Below the pieces are notes generated by a model that saw only the letters and a list, made by a program, of their open reading frames with translations, did no database searches and was not told the origin of the DNA. The translations under genes were made by a program, and so were the position numbers. From Clostridium sp. CAG:567 (lineage in GTDB: Bacteria; Bacillota; Clostridia; TANB77; CAG-508), in NCBI GenBank assembly GCA_000437855.1, contig FR902190.1, positions 1 to 27,627 on the forward strand: DNA of 27,627 nucleotides, written 5' to 3'. How positions within the stretch are numbered: position 1 is the first letter of the stretch; each line of letters opens with the position of its first letter. This document shows positions 15,194 through 23,163 of the stretch, in pieces.

Positions 15194-15787
15194 ATGAAGG
15201 ATTTATATGAAGATTTTAATTCAAAATACTGTTATAAAAATACCAATATACTTATAAATAAGTTAGATATTAGAGAATATAAAGAGTTATCAAAATATGA
15301 AGCAAAAATAACAGCGGCTAAATCACTAGGATTACGATTAAAAGGAATTACTGGAAATTTTGATAAAAAACATTACTTATCTATACATAATTATTTATTT
15401 GAAGATATTTATCCATTTGCAGGAAAACTAAGGGAAGAAAATATTAGTAAAGGTGAATTCAGATTTGCAAGTTTCGAATATGTGGAACCTGAACTAGAAA
15501 GAATATTAGAGCAACTTAAAAAAGAAAACTTTTTAGAAGGAACTTCTAAAAAACAATTGGCAGAAAGACTAGCGTTCTATTTATCAGAATTAAATGTTTT
15601 ACACCCTTTTAGAGAAGGAAATGGAAGAACTAACAGAGAATTTATCAGGCAATTAGCATTAAAAAATGGTTATATTTTAAATCTAAAAAATACTTCTCCA
15701 AAGCAAGTACTAGATGCCAGCATAAAGTCTGTTGCCGATACATCTGATCTAGAAAATATTATAGAAAAAATGTTAGAAAGTGAATAA
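15194..15787 (+). CDS. Fic-domain toxin (AMPylation enzyme)
   Basis: Fic-family enzyme that usually transfers AMP from ATP to hydroxyl groups of target proteins. The active-site loop is complete: HPFREGNGRTNR with catalytic His137, matching HPFx[D/E]GNGRxxR. An N-terminal flap region (DIYPFAGKLREENISKGEFRFA) is also typical. There is no N- or C-terminal inhibitory [S/T]xxxE[G/N] helix in the protein itself, consistent with a class I enzyme controlled by the separate small protein upstream. It has 197 residues. AAGGTG precedes ATG 15194. The gene lies in an accessory-looking patch, bounded by the trmL terminator and a 38-bp inverted repeat. Confidence 0.93.
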   Translation: MKDLYEDFNSKYCYKNTNILINKLDIREYKELSKYEAKITAAKSLGLRLKGITGNFDKKHYLSIHNYLFEDIYPFAGKLREENISKGEFRFASFEYVEPELERILEQLKKENFLEGTSKKQLAERLAFYLSELNVLHPFREGNGRTNREFIRQLALKNGYILNLKNTSPKQVLDASIKSVADTSDLENIIEKMLESE

Positions 15788-15901
15788 AAATCATGCCAAT
15801 GGGGACGGAGAATTTTGGCACGTTTAGTTTGAAATTAAATTAAAGTTAATTTGCTTTAAATTAAAACGTGCCAAAATTCTCCGTCCCCATTGGCATGATT
15901 T
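15788..15901. repeat. Perfect 38-bp inverted repeat (MITE/REP-like element)
   Basis: Arms 15788-15825 and 15864-15901 are perfect reverse complements. Each carries GCCAATGGGGACGGAG next to AATTTTGGCACG; the 38-base centre is AT-rich. The arms are richer in G+C than the surroundings. The wording GGGGACGG...TTTTGGCACG is, from memory, common as a dispersed palindrome in Firmicutes linked with REP-associated (Y1) transposases. It starts right at the fic stop codon and may also act as its terminator. Confidence 0.8.
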
Positions 15902-15932
15902 CAAAAAAAATTTGATTTTTTTCAAAAAACAC

Positions 15933-15960
15933 TTGATATTTTTAATATGTTATATTAAAA
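15933..15960 (+). promoter_or_regulatory. mraZ: Probable mraZ promoter
   Basis: TTGATA (15933-15938) with TTAAAA (15955-15960) at 16 bases, or an extended -10 TGT-TATATT (15948-15956). The exact choice is unsure. The MraZ boxes start 11-15 bases downstream. Confidence 0.45.
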
Positions 15961-15970
15961 TTTAATTGAA

Positions 15971-16000
15971 GTGGAGAGAAGTGGTAGAAAGTGGAATAAA
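15971..16000 (+). promoter_or_regulatory. MraZ operator: three GTGG repeats at 10-bp period
   Basis: GTGGAGAGAA, GTGGTAGAAA and GTGGAATAAA follow one another exactly (15971, 15981, 15991). MraZ in other bacteria binds direct repeats of a TGGGN/GTGGN type at 10-bp period in front of its own gene, so this is the expected autoregulatory operator of the division cluster. Confidence 0.85.
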
Positions 16001-16020
16001 ATGTTAGAGAGGTGAGAAAA

Positions 16021-16452
16021 GTGTTAATTGGTGAATATGAACATTCTCTAGATGTTAAAGGGAGATTGATATTACCTTCAAAAATAAGAGAAGATATGGG
16101 TGAAAAATTCATAATAACCAAGGGACTAGATAAATGTTTATTTGGCTTTTCTCAAACAGAATGGGCTAACTTTGAAGAAAAATTAAAAACACTTCCACTT
16201 ACAAATAAAAATGCCAGAGATTTCGTAAGATTTTTCTTATCTGGAGCAATAGAATGTGAAATTGATAAACAAGGAAGATTCTTAATTACAGGTAACTTAC
16301 GTGAATATGCAAAATTAGAAAAAGACACAGTAATTATTGGTGTAGGTACTAGAATAGAAATCTGGGATAAAGAAAAATGGAAATCTTACAACAGTGACGA
16401 AAATATTTCAGCTGATGAAATAGCAGAAAATATGACAATGCTTGGTATATAA
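16021..16452 (+). CDS. mraZ: Transcriptional regulator MraZ
   Basis: AbrB-fold DNA-binding protein, first gene of the division/cell-wall cluster, which usually represses its own operon. It has the duplicated SpoVT/AbrB domain with the family signatures GEYEHSLDVKGRLILPSKIRE and DKQGRFLITGNLREYA. From GTG 16021 it is 143 residues, the family length, and begins MLIGEYEH. An in-frame GTG at 16012 would add three residues, but it overlaps the ribosome binding site AGAGGTG (16008-16014), which is correctly placed for 16021. The operator repeats lie 21 bases upstream. Confidence 0.95.
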   Translation: MLIGEYEHSLDVKGRLILPSKIREDMGEKFIITKGLDKCLFGFSQTEWANFEEKLKTLPLTNKNARDFVRFFLSGAIECEIDKQGRFLITGNLREYAKLEKDTVIIGVGTRIEIWDKEKWKSYNSDENISADEIAENMTMLGI

Positions 16453-16474
16453 CTTGAAAAAGTCTATATAACAC

Positions 16475-16728
16475 ACAAAAGAAAAATATTAAAATTACAA
16501 AAGATAAAATAAAAAGGTTATACAAAAGATAAAACACACTAAAGATAAAATTTTACAAAAGATAATCATACACAAAAGATAAAAGAAAACTAGAATCTTA
16601 CAAAAGATTTTAATTTCAAAAGATAAAATATAAAATTACTAAAGTGAAGAATATAATTCACAAAAGATATATTTAAAAATTTCCATACCCTACAAAAGAG
16701 AGTTAAAACTATGAATGCACAAAAGAAA
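16475..16728 (+). repeat. Array of about 12 ACAAAAGATA repeats between mraZ and rsmH
   Basis: The 372-base gap 16453-16824 has no gene. It holds copies of ACAAAAGATA (often followed by AAA), all in one orientation, starting at 16475, 16497, 16522, 16538, 16555, 16572, 16600, 16616, 16638, 16660, 16692 and 16719. Spacing is irregular (16-32 bases). Six copies are exact; the others differ in one to three bases. It ends with a hairpin at 16745-16786. It could be a regulator-binding array, an RNA element in the mraZ transcript, or a decayed tandem repeat; I recognise no family. Confidence 0.85.
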
Positions 16729-16744
16729 AAAGTATAAGAATAAA

Positions 16745-16786
16745 AGCACATAATAGTTGGTATAAATCATACCAACTTATTGTGCT
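16745..16786 (+). terminator. Imperfect hairpin before rsmH
   Basis: Outer stem AGCACA (16745-16750) / TGTGCT (16781-16786) and inner stem GTTGGTAT (16756-16763) / ATACCAAC (16769-16776), with an AT-rich internal loop. Only ATTATAA follows, so it is a weak terminator, an attenuator or an RNA-stability element. Confidence 0.5.
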
Positions 16787-16824
16787 ATTATAAGTAAACG
16801 ACAGTGAAAGGACTTACAAGACTA

Positions 16825-17766
16825 ATGGAATTTAAACATGAGCCAGTTTTATTAAAAGAATGTATACAGGCACTGAATATTAAAAGTGATGGTATTTATG
16901 TAGATGGAACATTAGGCGGAGCAGGTCATAGTGAGGAAATATTAAAAAACTTATCTGAAAATGGTATGCTAATTGGAATAGATAGAGATGAAGAGGCTTT
17001 AAAAGCAGCATCTAATAGGCTTAGTAAATATAACAATGTGAAATATATTCATGGAAATCATGATGACATAAAACAAATTTTAGAAGAGTTAAACATTGAT
17101 AAAGTAGATGGAATTTTATTAGACTTAGGAGTTTCATCATATCAACTTGATGAAAGAGCAAGAGGTTTTAGCTATATGGGAAATAGTCCATTAGATATGA
17201 GAATGGACACTTCAACAGGAATAACGGCTAAAGACGTAGTTAATAATTATTCAGAAGAAGAGTTAGCTGATATTATTTGGAACTATGGAGAAGAAAAATT
17301 TAGCAGACAAATTGCTAAAAATATATGCAAGTTTCGTAAGGAAAAACAAATTGAAACAACTCAAGAACTTGTAAATATAGTAGAAAATTCTATACCAAAA
17401 GCAATGCAAAAAGATGGACATCCTGCAAAAAGAACATTTCAGGCAATTAGAATTGAAGTTAATAATGAAATTAAACCTTTATATGAAACAATAAAAAATA
17501 GCGTATATTGTTTGAAACAAGGTGGACGATTAGTTGTAATAACATTCCACTCATTAGAAGATAGAGCAGTGAAAAATGCAATGGTAGATTTACAAGGGAA
17601 ATGTACTTGCCCAAGTGAATTACCATATTGTGTGTGCAACTATGAGTCATTTGGAAAAATTATAAATAAAAAACCAATTGTTGCTTCAGAAGAAGAAAAA
17701 GAAAGAAATAGCAGATCAAAAAGCGCAAAAGTTAGAATTTTTGAAAGATTAGATAAATACACATAA
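16825..17766 (+). CDS. rsmH: 16S rRNA (cytosine(1402)-N4)-methyltransferase
   Basis: Methylates N4 of C1402 in 16S rRNA (MraW). The S-adenosylmethionine motif is DGTLGGAGHSEEIL; others are GILLDLGVSSYQLDE, RGFSYMGNSPLDMRMD, HPAKRTFQAIRIEVN and VITFHSLEDRAVK. From ATG 16825 it is 313 residues, the family norm, and begins MEFKHEPVLLKE. An upstream in-frame GTG (16804) has no ribosome binding site, while AAAGGA (16807-16812) serves 16825, though 12 bases away. Second gene of the division cluster. Confidence 0.96.
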   Translation: MEFKHEPVLLKECIQALNIKSDGIYVDGTLGGAGHSEEILKNLSENGMLIGIDRDEEALKAASNRLSKYNNVKYIHGNHDDIKQILEELNIDKVDGILLDLGVSSYQLDERARGFSYMGNSPLDMRMDTSTGITAKDVVNNYSEEELADIIWNYGEEKFSRQIAKNICKFRKEKQIETTQELVNIVENSIPKAMQKDGHPAKRTFQAIRIEVNNEIKPLYETIKNSVYCLKQGGRLVVITFHSLEDRAVKNAMVDLQGKCTCPSELPYCVCNYESFGKIINKKPIVASEEEKERNSRSKSAKVRIFERLDKYT

Positions 17767-17802
17767 GAAGTTAAAATATCAAAAGAAAAGAGGTGAAAAC
17801 TT

Positions 17803-18309
17803 ATGGCATATAGTAGTATGAGATACCAGTATGAGACTAGCCCAAGAAAATTAAAACCAGAAGAAAAAACAAACAAAAAAGTTAATACTAAAAAAAAGGT
17901 ATCTACATCTAAACAGAAAAATACAAAAGCAAAACAACAAATAAAACCAAAAGTAAAAACTATAATGTATATAATTGCTGGTTTTGCAATATTATTTGCT
18001 ATAAGTTATCGTAATTCTCTTATAACTGCAGGATTTAATCAAAAAGAAGATTTGAAAAAACAATTAAGTACATTACAAAAAGAAAATGCACAAACTGAAA
18101 TAAATATTCAAACAAGTTTAAACTTATCTAATATAGAAAAATCAGCATCTAGTATGTTAGGAATGAAAAAACTAGATGATTCACAAAAGGTATATGTAAG
18201 TTTACCTAAAAAAGACTATGTTGAAACAGCAAGTGAACAAGTTGTTGTTACAGAAGAACAAAATTGGTTTGAAAAACTAATAGAAAATATAACAAATTTA
18301 GTAAAATAA
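17803..18309 (+). CDS. ftsL: FtsL-like cell division membrane protein
   Basis: Bitopic division protein that would join the DivIB/DivIC/PBP complex at the septum. A long basic cytoplasmic N terminus (residues 1-48, rich in Lys) precedes one transmembrane helix (about 50-70) and an extracytoplasmic coiled coil (KKQLSTLQKENAQTEINI). The segment IEKSASSMLGMKKLDDSQKVYV matches the conserved end of Firmicute FtsL. FtsL evolves fast, so the symbol rests on position between rsmH and spoVD as well as topology. AGAGGTG precedes ATG 17803. A strong terminator follows. Confidence 0.8.
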   Translation: MAYSSMRYQYETSPRKLKPEEKTNKKVNTKKKVSTSKQKNTKAKQQIKPKVKTIMYIIAGFAILFAISYRNSLITAGFNQKEDLKKQLSTLQKENAQTEINIQTSLNLSNIEKSASSMLGMKKLDDSQKVYVSLPKKDYVETASEQVVVTEEQNWFEKLIENITNLVK

Positions 18310-18347
18310 TAAAGAGCTTAAAAACATTACGAAGCTCTTTATTTTTT
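18308..18347 (+). terminator. Intrinsic terminator after ftsL
   Basis: A 12-bp stem AATAAAGAGCTT (18308-18319) / AAGCTCTTTATT (18332-18343), 12-base loop, then a T-run to 18347. It splits the wall cluster into an mraZ-rsmH-ftsL part and an spoVD part. Confidence 0.85.
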
Positions 18348-18409
18348 GGTCTTTTTTTTATTTAAGTGAATACAAATAAATAGAGATAACCGTAAAATGG
18401 GAGAAAACT

Positions 18410-20563
18410 ATGAGAAAAGTTTGTAAAAACTTAAATAAAAGACAATTAATAAAGCTAAAAAAAAGAAGAAAAGAAGAAAATATAAATGTAAAAAAAGAGC
18501 AAAAAACAATGCAGAAAATGATGAAAAGAAAATTTAAGAAAGAAATAAAAAAGCAAAATTCAAAACCAGATGAGAAAATAAGTAATATGAGCAGAAAAAA
18601 GAAAATGAGAAATGAAATTATTATATCTTGGATGGCATTGATAGCATTGTTATTTAGAATTGGATGGATACAATTTGGAATGGGGTCAGAATTACAAGCT
18701 AAGGCTTATGTACAACAAACTTTAGATAGAAGTATTAATCCTAGAAGAGGAACAATATATGATTCAACAGAAACTACAATATTGGCAGTTAGTAGTACAG
18801 TAGAAACTGTTACAGTTAATCCAGTAAACATAAAAAAAGAAGATAAAGAAAAAGTGGCAAAAGCTTTAAGTAATATATTTGAATTAGATTATGAAAAAGT
18901 TTATAAAAAAGTAAATAAAAGAAGTTCTATAGAAACAATTGTGAAAAAAATTGATAAGGAAAAATCAAATGAACTTAGAACTTGGCTACAAGAAAATAAT
19001 ATAACTTCTGGAATAAATATAGATGAAGACACAAAAAGATATTACCCATATAATAATTTAGCATCACAAATCATAGGATTTTCTGGAAGTGATAATCAAG
19101 GACTAGATGGTATAGAGGCAATATATGATGAACAATTAAAAGGTACAAAAGGAAAAATTCAAAAATTGACAGATGCAACAGGAGGTGATATTGAGAAATC
19201 AGGAGAGAATTATGTAGAAGCAGTTGATGGAGAGGATTTAGTACTAACAATAGATGCAACAATTCAAGGAATAGCAGAAAAATATTTAAAAGAAGCATGT
19301 ATTGATAATAAATGCACAGATGGTGGAAATATAGTTGTAATGAATCCGAAAACAGGGGATGTTTTAGCTATTGCTGGATATCCAAATTACAATCTTAATG
19401 AACCATTTGAACCCAGCACAGATGAACTTAAACAAGAATGGAACAGCATGTCACAAGCAGATAAAAACAAGGCTATGCTTTCTTTGTGGAGAAACAAAGC
19501 TGTAACAGATACTTATGAACCAGGTTCTACATTTAAATTAATTACTTCTTCAGCGTCATTAGAAGAAGGAATAACAACGCCTGACAAACAAGGAGAATTT
19601 TGTTGTACTGGTGGTATAGAAATTGCAGGTGTAAGAATAAAATGTTGGAGATACTATAGACCACACGGTTCAGAATCTTTAAGAGATGCACTTATGAATT
19701 CTTGTAATCCAGTTTTTATAGGATTAGGTCAAAAACTTGGAGTACATACATACTACAAATATTTGAATAAATTTGGGTTATTAACCAAAACTGGAATTGA
19801 CTTACCAGGAGAAGCTACAAGTATATTTTTAAAAGAGGAGAAAGTTGGACCTGTAGAACTAGCAACAATAGCTTTCGGTCAAAGATTTGAAATTACACCA
19901 ATACAATTAGCGACAGCGGTAAGTACAATTGCAAATGGTGGAGTCAAAGTAACACCTAGAATAGTTAAGAAAACTATAAATAGCAAAACGGGAGAAATTA
20001 ATGAAATACCAATAAAACAAGGAGAACAGGTTATATCGAAAGAACATGCAAAAGAAGTACTGGATATGATGGAATCTGTAGTTGCTTTAGGTACAGGCAA
20101 AAGAGCACAAGTGAAAGGCTATAGAGTTGGAGGCAAAACTGGAACATCAGAAGATGGAGTTAACACCAACAAATATGTAGCATCATTTATTGGCGTTGCA
20201 CCAATTTCAAATCCAGAAGTTGTGGCTCTTGTTACCTTATATAATCCAAAAGGAGAAGGAGGACATCAAGGAGGAGTGGTTGCTGCACCAGTTGGAGGTC
20301 AGGTTTTATCTGAAATACTTCCATATTTAGATTTAAAAAAAGATAATCAAACTGATGAAAATATAAAAAAACAAGTAGAAGTACCAAAGATTGAAGGAAT
20401 GACTATAAAAGAAGCAACAAAAATACTTAAAAATTTAAATCTTAATTTGTATGTAGAAAATGGAACACAGGAGATTGATAAAGAAAATACAATAATAAAA
20501 GAACAAATACCAAAAAATGGAATTAAGGTTTATGAGGAAACGAAAATTATTGTAAGAATTTAA
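18410..20563 (+). CDS. spoVD: Class B penicillin-binding protein with PASTA domain (SpoVD/FtsI)
   Basis: Peptidoglycan transpeptidase, the enzyme that cross-links glycan strands together with a SEDS polymerase. A very basic cytoplasmic tail of about 65 residues precedes one transmembrane helix (about 66-88), the dimerisation domain (RSINPRRGTIYD), and the transpeptidase domain with Ser373-x-x-Lys376 (EPGSTFK), Ser431-Cys-Asn433 and Lys576-Thr-Gly578. One PASTA domain (VPKIEGMTIKEATKIL) closes the protein. A single PASTA domain and the following murE suit SpoVD of spore formers, but it may be the vegetative FtsI/PBP2B; only one such gene is here. The Arg/Lys tail is longer than usual. GGGAGAAAA precedes ATG 18410. 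Confidence 0.9.
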   Translation: MRKVCKNLNKRQLIKLKKRRKEENINVKKEQKTMQKMMKRKFKKEIKKQNSKPDEKISNMSRKKKMRNEIIISWMALIALLFRIGWIQFGMGSELQAKAYVQQTLDRSINPRRGTIYDSTETTILAVSSTVETVTVNPVNIKKEDKEKVAKALSNIFELDYEKVYKKVNKRSSIETIVKKIDKEKSNELRTWLQENNITSGINIDEDTKRYYPYNNLASQIIGFSGSDNQGLDGIEAIYDEQLKGTKGKIQKLTDATGGDIEKSGENYVEAVDGEDLVLTIDATIQGIAEKYLKEACIDNKCTDGGNIVVMNPKTGDVLAIAGYPNYNLNEPFEPSTDELKQEWNSMSQADKNKAMLSLWRNKAVTDTYEPGSTFKLITSSASLEEGITTPDKQGEFCCTGGIEIAGVRIKCWRYYRPHGSESLRDALMNSCNPVFIGLGQKLGVHTYYKYLNKFGLLTKTGIDLPGEATSIFLKEEKVGPVELATIAFGQRFEITPIQLATAVSTIANGGVKVTPRIVKKTINSKTGEINEIPIKQGEQVISKEHAKEVLDMMESVVALGTGKRAQVKGYRVGGKTGTSEDGVNTNKYVASFIGVAPISNPEVVALVTLYNPKGEGGHQGGVVAAPVGGQVLSEILPYLDLKKDNQTDENIKKQVEVPKIEGMTIKEATKILKNLNLNLYVENGTQEIDKENTIIKEQIPKNGIKVYEETKIIVRI

Positions 20564-20570
20564 AAAAAGC

Positions 20571-20599
20571 TATACAAAAAAAACATTTAGTTATATAAT
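20571..20599 (+). promoter_or_regulatory. Promoter of murE
   Basis: TATACA (20571-20576), 17-base spacer, perfect TATAAT (20594-20599), 33 bases before murE. Confidence 0.55.
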
Positions 20600-20631
20600 G
20601 TAAACGTAAAAATGGATAAAGGGAGAGTGCT

Positions 20632-22110
20632 ATGGAGTTAAAGAGTATATTATCGGGATTAGAAGGTTTAAAAGTAAAAGGAAATCTTGATATTAATGTA
20701 AATGAGATTAAAAATAGTTCTAATCAAGTGGAAAATGGAGACATGTTTGTTGCAATAGATGGCTTTGATACTGATGGACACAAATATATTAGTGAAGCAA
20801 TAAAAAAAGGCGCAAAAGTCATTATGGCACAAACTGACAAAGTAACAAAAGAAACTATAAAAGAGTTACCAGATGATGTTACAATTATTTTAGCACCAAA
20901 TACAAGACATGCAATAGCAATTTGCGCATGTAATTTTTACAAAAATCCATCTGAAAAGCTTAAGTTAATAGGAGTAACGGGAACAAAAGGAAAAACAACA
21001 ACTACATTTATGATAAAATCAGTTTTAGAAAAACAAGGACTAAAAGTTGGATTGATTGGAACAATTTGCACATATATTGGAGATAAAAATTTAGGAGATA
21101 ATGATAGAACAACACCAGAAAGTTTAGAATTACAACAACTTTTAAGAAGAATGGTGGATGAAAAATGTGATGTTGCTGTTATGGAAGTATCTTCTCAAAG
21201 CTTGAAACTAAATAGAGTAGATGGATGTAAATTTGAAATAGGAGTATTTACAAATTTTTCAAAAGATCATATTAGCCAAAAAGAACATCAAAGCATGGAG
21301 GAATATTATGAATCAAAAGTTAAATTGTTTACAATGTGTAAATATGGGTTCATAAATTCTGATGATATATATGCAAATAAATTACCTGAATTAGTACCTG
21401 AATGTACATTTAAAACTTATGGAATTGATAATCCATCAGAACTATTAGCAAAAGACATTACAGTAACTAACTCAAGTGTTGATTTTAAAGTAAAAATTGG
21501 AGATAAAAATCAAAGAGTAAAAACTGGAATTCCAGGAAGATTTAGTGTATATAATTCATTAGCTGCAATTAGTGTGGCATCTAGATTTAATTGTAGTGTT
21601 GAAAACATACAAGAATCATTACTAAATGTTCGTGTACCTGGAAGAAGCGAGCTAGTGGATAATGAAAAAGAATTAACTATTATGATAGACCATGCACATA
21701 CACCAGAAAGTTTAGAAAATATTTTATCAACTGTTAGAGAATATACACAAGGAAAAGTAATATGTGTATTTGGATGTGGCGGTGACAGAGATGCAGGAAA
21801 AAGATCAATTATGGGAGAAATATCAGGAATATATGCAAACCATACAATAATAACATCAGATAATCCAAGAAGTGAAAAACCGGAAGATATAATTTCACAA
21901 ATTGAAAAAGGAATTAAAAAGACAAAAGGAAGTTATGAATGTATAACTGATAGAAAAAAGGCAATAGAAACAGGAATTAAAATGTTACATAAAAAAGATA
22001 TATTAGTTATTGCTGGAAAAGGACATGAGTTGACACAAGAAATTGAAGGGAAAAAATATCCGTTTGACGAGAGAAAGATTGTATATGATATAATAAAACA
22101 ACTAAATTAA
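20632..22110 (+). CDS. murE: UDP-MurNAc-L-Ala-D-Glu:meso-diaminopimelate ligase
   Basis: Cytoplasmic Mur ligase that adds the third amino acid to the peptidoglycan precursor, using ATP. The P-loop is GTKGKTT (117-123); others are EVSSQSLKLNRVDG, FTNFSKDHISQKEH, the central IDHAHTPESLEN and the C-terminal FGCGGDRDAGKR. The substrate motif Asp410-Asn-Pro-Arg413 (DNPRSEKPED) points to meso-diaminopimelate rather than lysine. The length of 492 residues is normal. GGGAGAG precedes ATG 20632. It starts the murE-mraY-ftsW-murG unit. Confidence 0.96.
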   Translation: MELKSILSGLEGLKVKGNLDINVNEIKNSSNQVENGDMFVAIDGFDTDGHKYISEAIKKGAKVIMAQTDKVTKETIKELPDDVTIILAPNTRHAIAICACNFYKNPSEKLKLIGVTGTKGKTTTTFMIKSVLEKQGLKVGLIGTICTYIGDKNLGDNDRTTPESLELQQLLRRMVDEKCDVAVMEVSSQSLKLNRVDGCKFEIGVFTNFSKDHISQKEHQSMEEYYESKVKLFTMCKYGFINSDDIYANKLPELVPECTFKTYGIDNPSELLAKDITVTNSSVDFKVKIGDKNQRVKTGIPGRFSVYNSLAAISVASRFNCSVENIQESLLNVRVPGRSELVDNEKELTIMIDHAHTPESLENILSTVREYTQGKVICVFGCGGDRDAGKRSIMGEISGIYANHTIITSDNPRSEKPEDIISQIEKGIKKTKGSYECITDRKKAIETGIKMLHKKDILVIAGKGHELTQEIEGKKYPFDERKIVYDIIKQLN

Positions 22111-22136
22111 AAACAACAATGAACCAAGGAGGAAAT

Positions 22137-23126
22137 ATGGAATTTCAAACAAAGATAATATTACTATCATTAGTATTTAGCTGTATTATAGCTTTAATAG
22201 TTATTCCAATTTTAAAAAAATTAAAAGTAGGACAATTAGAAAGAAAAGAGGGACCACAATCACATTTAAAAAAACAAGGAACACCTACAATGGGTGGAAT
22301 TATTATAATGATTACATTACTTGTAATTGGAGCACTTGTATGTTTTACATATATTAAATCAGAAGATATTGAAAATTCAAAAGTTGCAAGTAATTTGATT
22401 CCTTTAATAGCATCTACAATAGGATTTGGAGTTGTTGGACTAATTGATGATTTAAAAAAGCTAATTGGAAAAAATACAGATGGACTAAAGCCAGCCTATA
22501 AAATGTTAGGATTGCTAATAATTGCTGTAGGCTTTAGTATATATTTAACACAAATATTAAATATAGGAACAGATACCTATATACCATTTTTAAAAATGTC
22601 AATAAATTTACCAATATGGATATATGTACCATTTATGGTATTTGTAATGCTAGGTACAACAAATGCTGTTAATCTAACTGATGGAATAGATGGACTTTCA
22701 ACAAGTGTTACAACAATAATAATTACATGCTTAACAGCTATAGGAATTATATTTGGAGTAAAAGAAATAACAGTTTTTGGAGCAATATTAATTGGAGCAT
22801 GCTTAGGATTTTTATTATTTAATCTTCACCCAGCAAAAGTATTTATGGGAGATACAGGTTCACTTTTGTTAGGAGGAGCAATTGCAAGTATGGCAATTTA
22901 TTTAAAGATGCCATTGATATTAATTATAATAGCTTTAATTCCGGTTGTTGAAACATTATCAGTTATTATACAAGTTAGACACTTTAAAAAGACTGGAGAA
23001 AGAATATTTAAAATGACTCCAATACATCATCATTTTGAGTTATCAGGATGGAATGAGAACAAAATAGTATCTATATTTAGTATAATAACTCTTGTTTGCT
23101 GTGTAGTTGGATTATTGTCTATTTAA
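22137..23126 (+). CDS. mraY: Phospho-MurNAc-pentapeptide translocase MraY
   Basis: Integral membrane enzyme that moves phospho-MurNAc-pentapeptide onto undecaprenyl phosphate, making lipid I. Motifs are EGPQSHLKKQGTPTMGG, LIDDLKKL, the metal-binding NAVNLTDGIDGLS, FMGDTGSLLLGG and the C-terminal HHHFELSGWNE. About ten membrane helices. Start ATG 22137 follows a perfect AAGGAGG (22126-22132); the in-frame ATG 22119 lies before this site and is rejected. 329 residues. It lies 26 bases after murE; neither murF (often before) nor murD (often after) is present. Confidence 0.97.
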   Translation: MEFQTKIILLSLVFSCIIALIVIPILKKLKVGQLERKEGPQSHLKKQGTPTMGGIIIMITLLVIGALVCFTYIKSEDIENSKVASNLIPLIASTIGFGVVGLIDDLKKLIGKNTDGLKPAYKMLGLLIIAVGFSIYLTQILNIGTDTYIPFLKMSINLPIWIYVPFMVFVMLGTTNAVNLTDGIDGLSTSVTTIIITCLTAIGIIFGVKEITVFGAILIGACLGFLLFNLHPAKVFMGDTGSLLLGGAIASMAIYLKMPLILIIIALIPVVETLSVIIQVRHFKKTGERIFKMTPIHHHFELSGWNENKIVSIFSIITLVCCVVGLLSI

Positions 23127-23163
23127 ATATTTTGTAAATAACAATTGAGAAAGGAAAATAATA

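Noticed and set aside
16475..16728. CRISPR array
   Set aside because: The repeat unit is only about 10 bases, degenerate and AT-rich, the spacing is irregular at 16-32 bases, and no cas gene is near.
22119..22136. Earlier ATG for mraY
   Set aside because: It lies upstream of the perfect AAGGAGG at 22126-22132, which can only serve ATG 22137.
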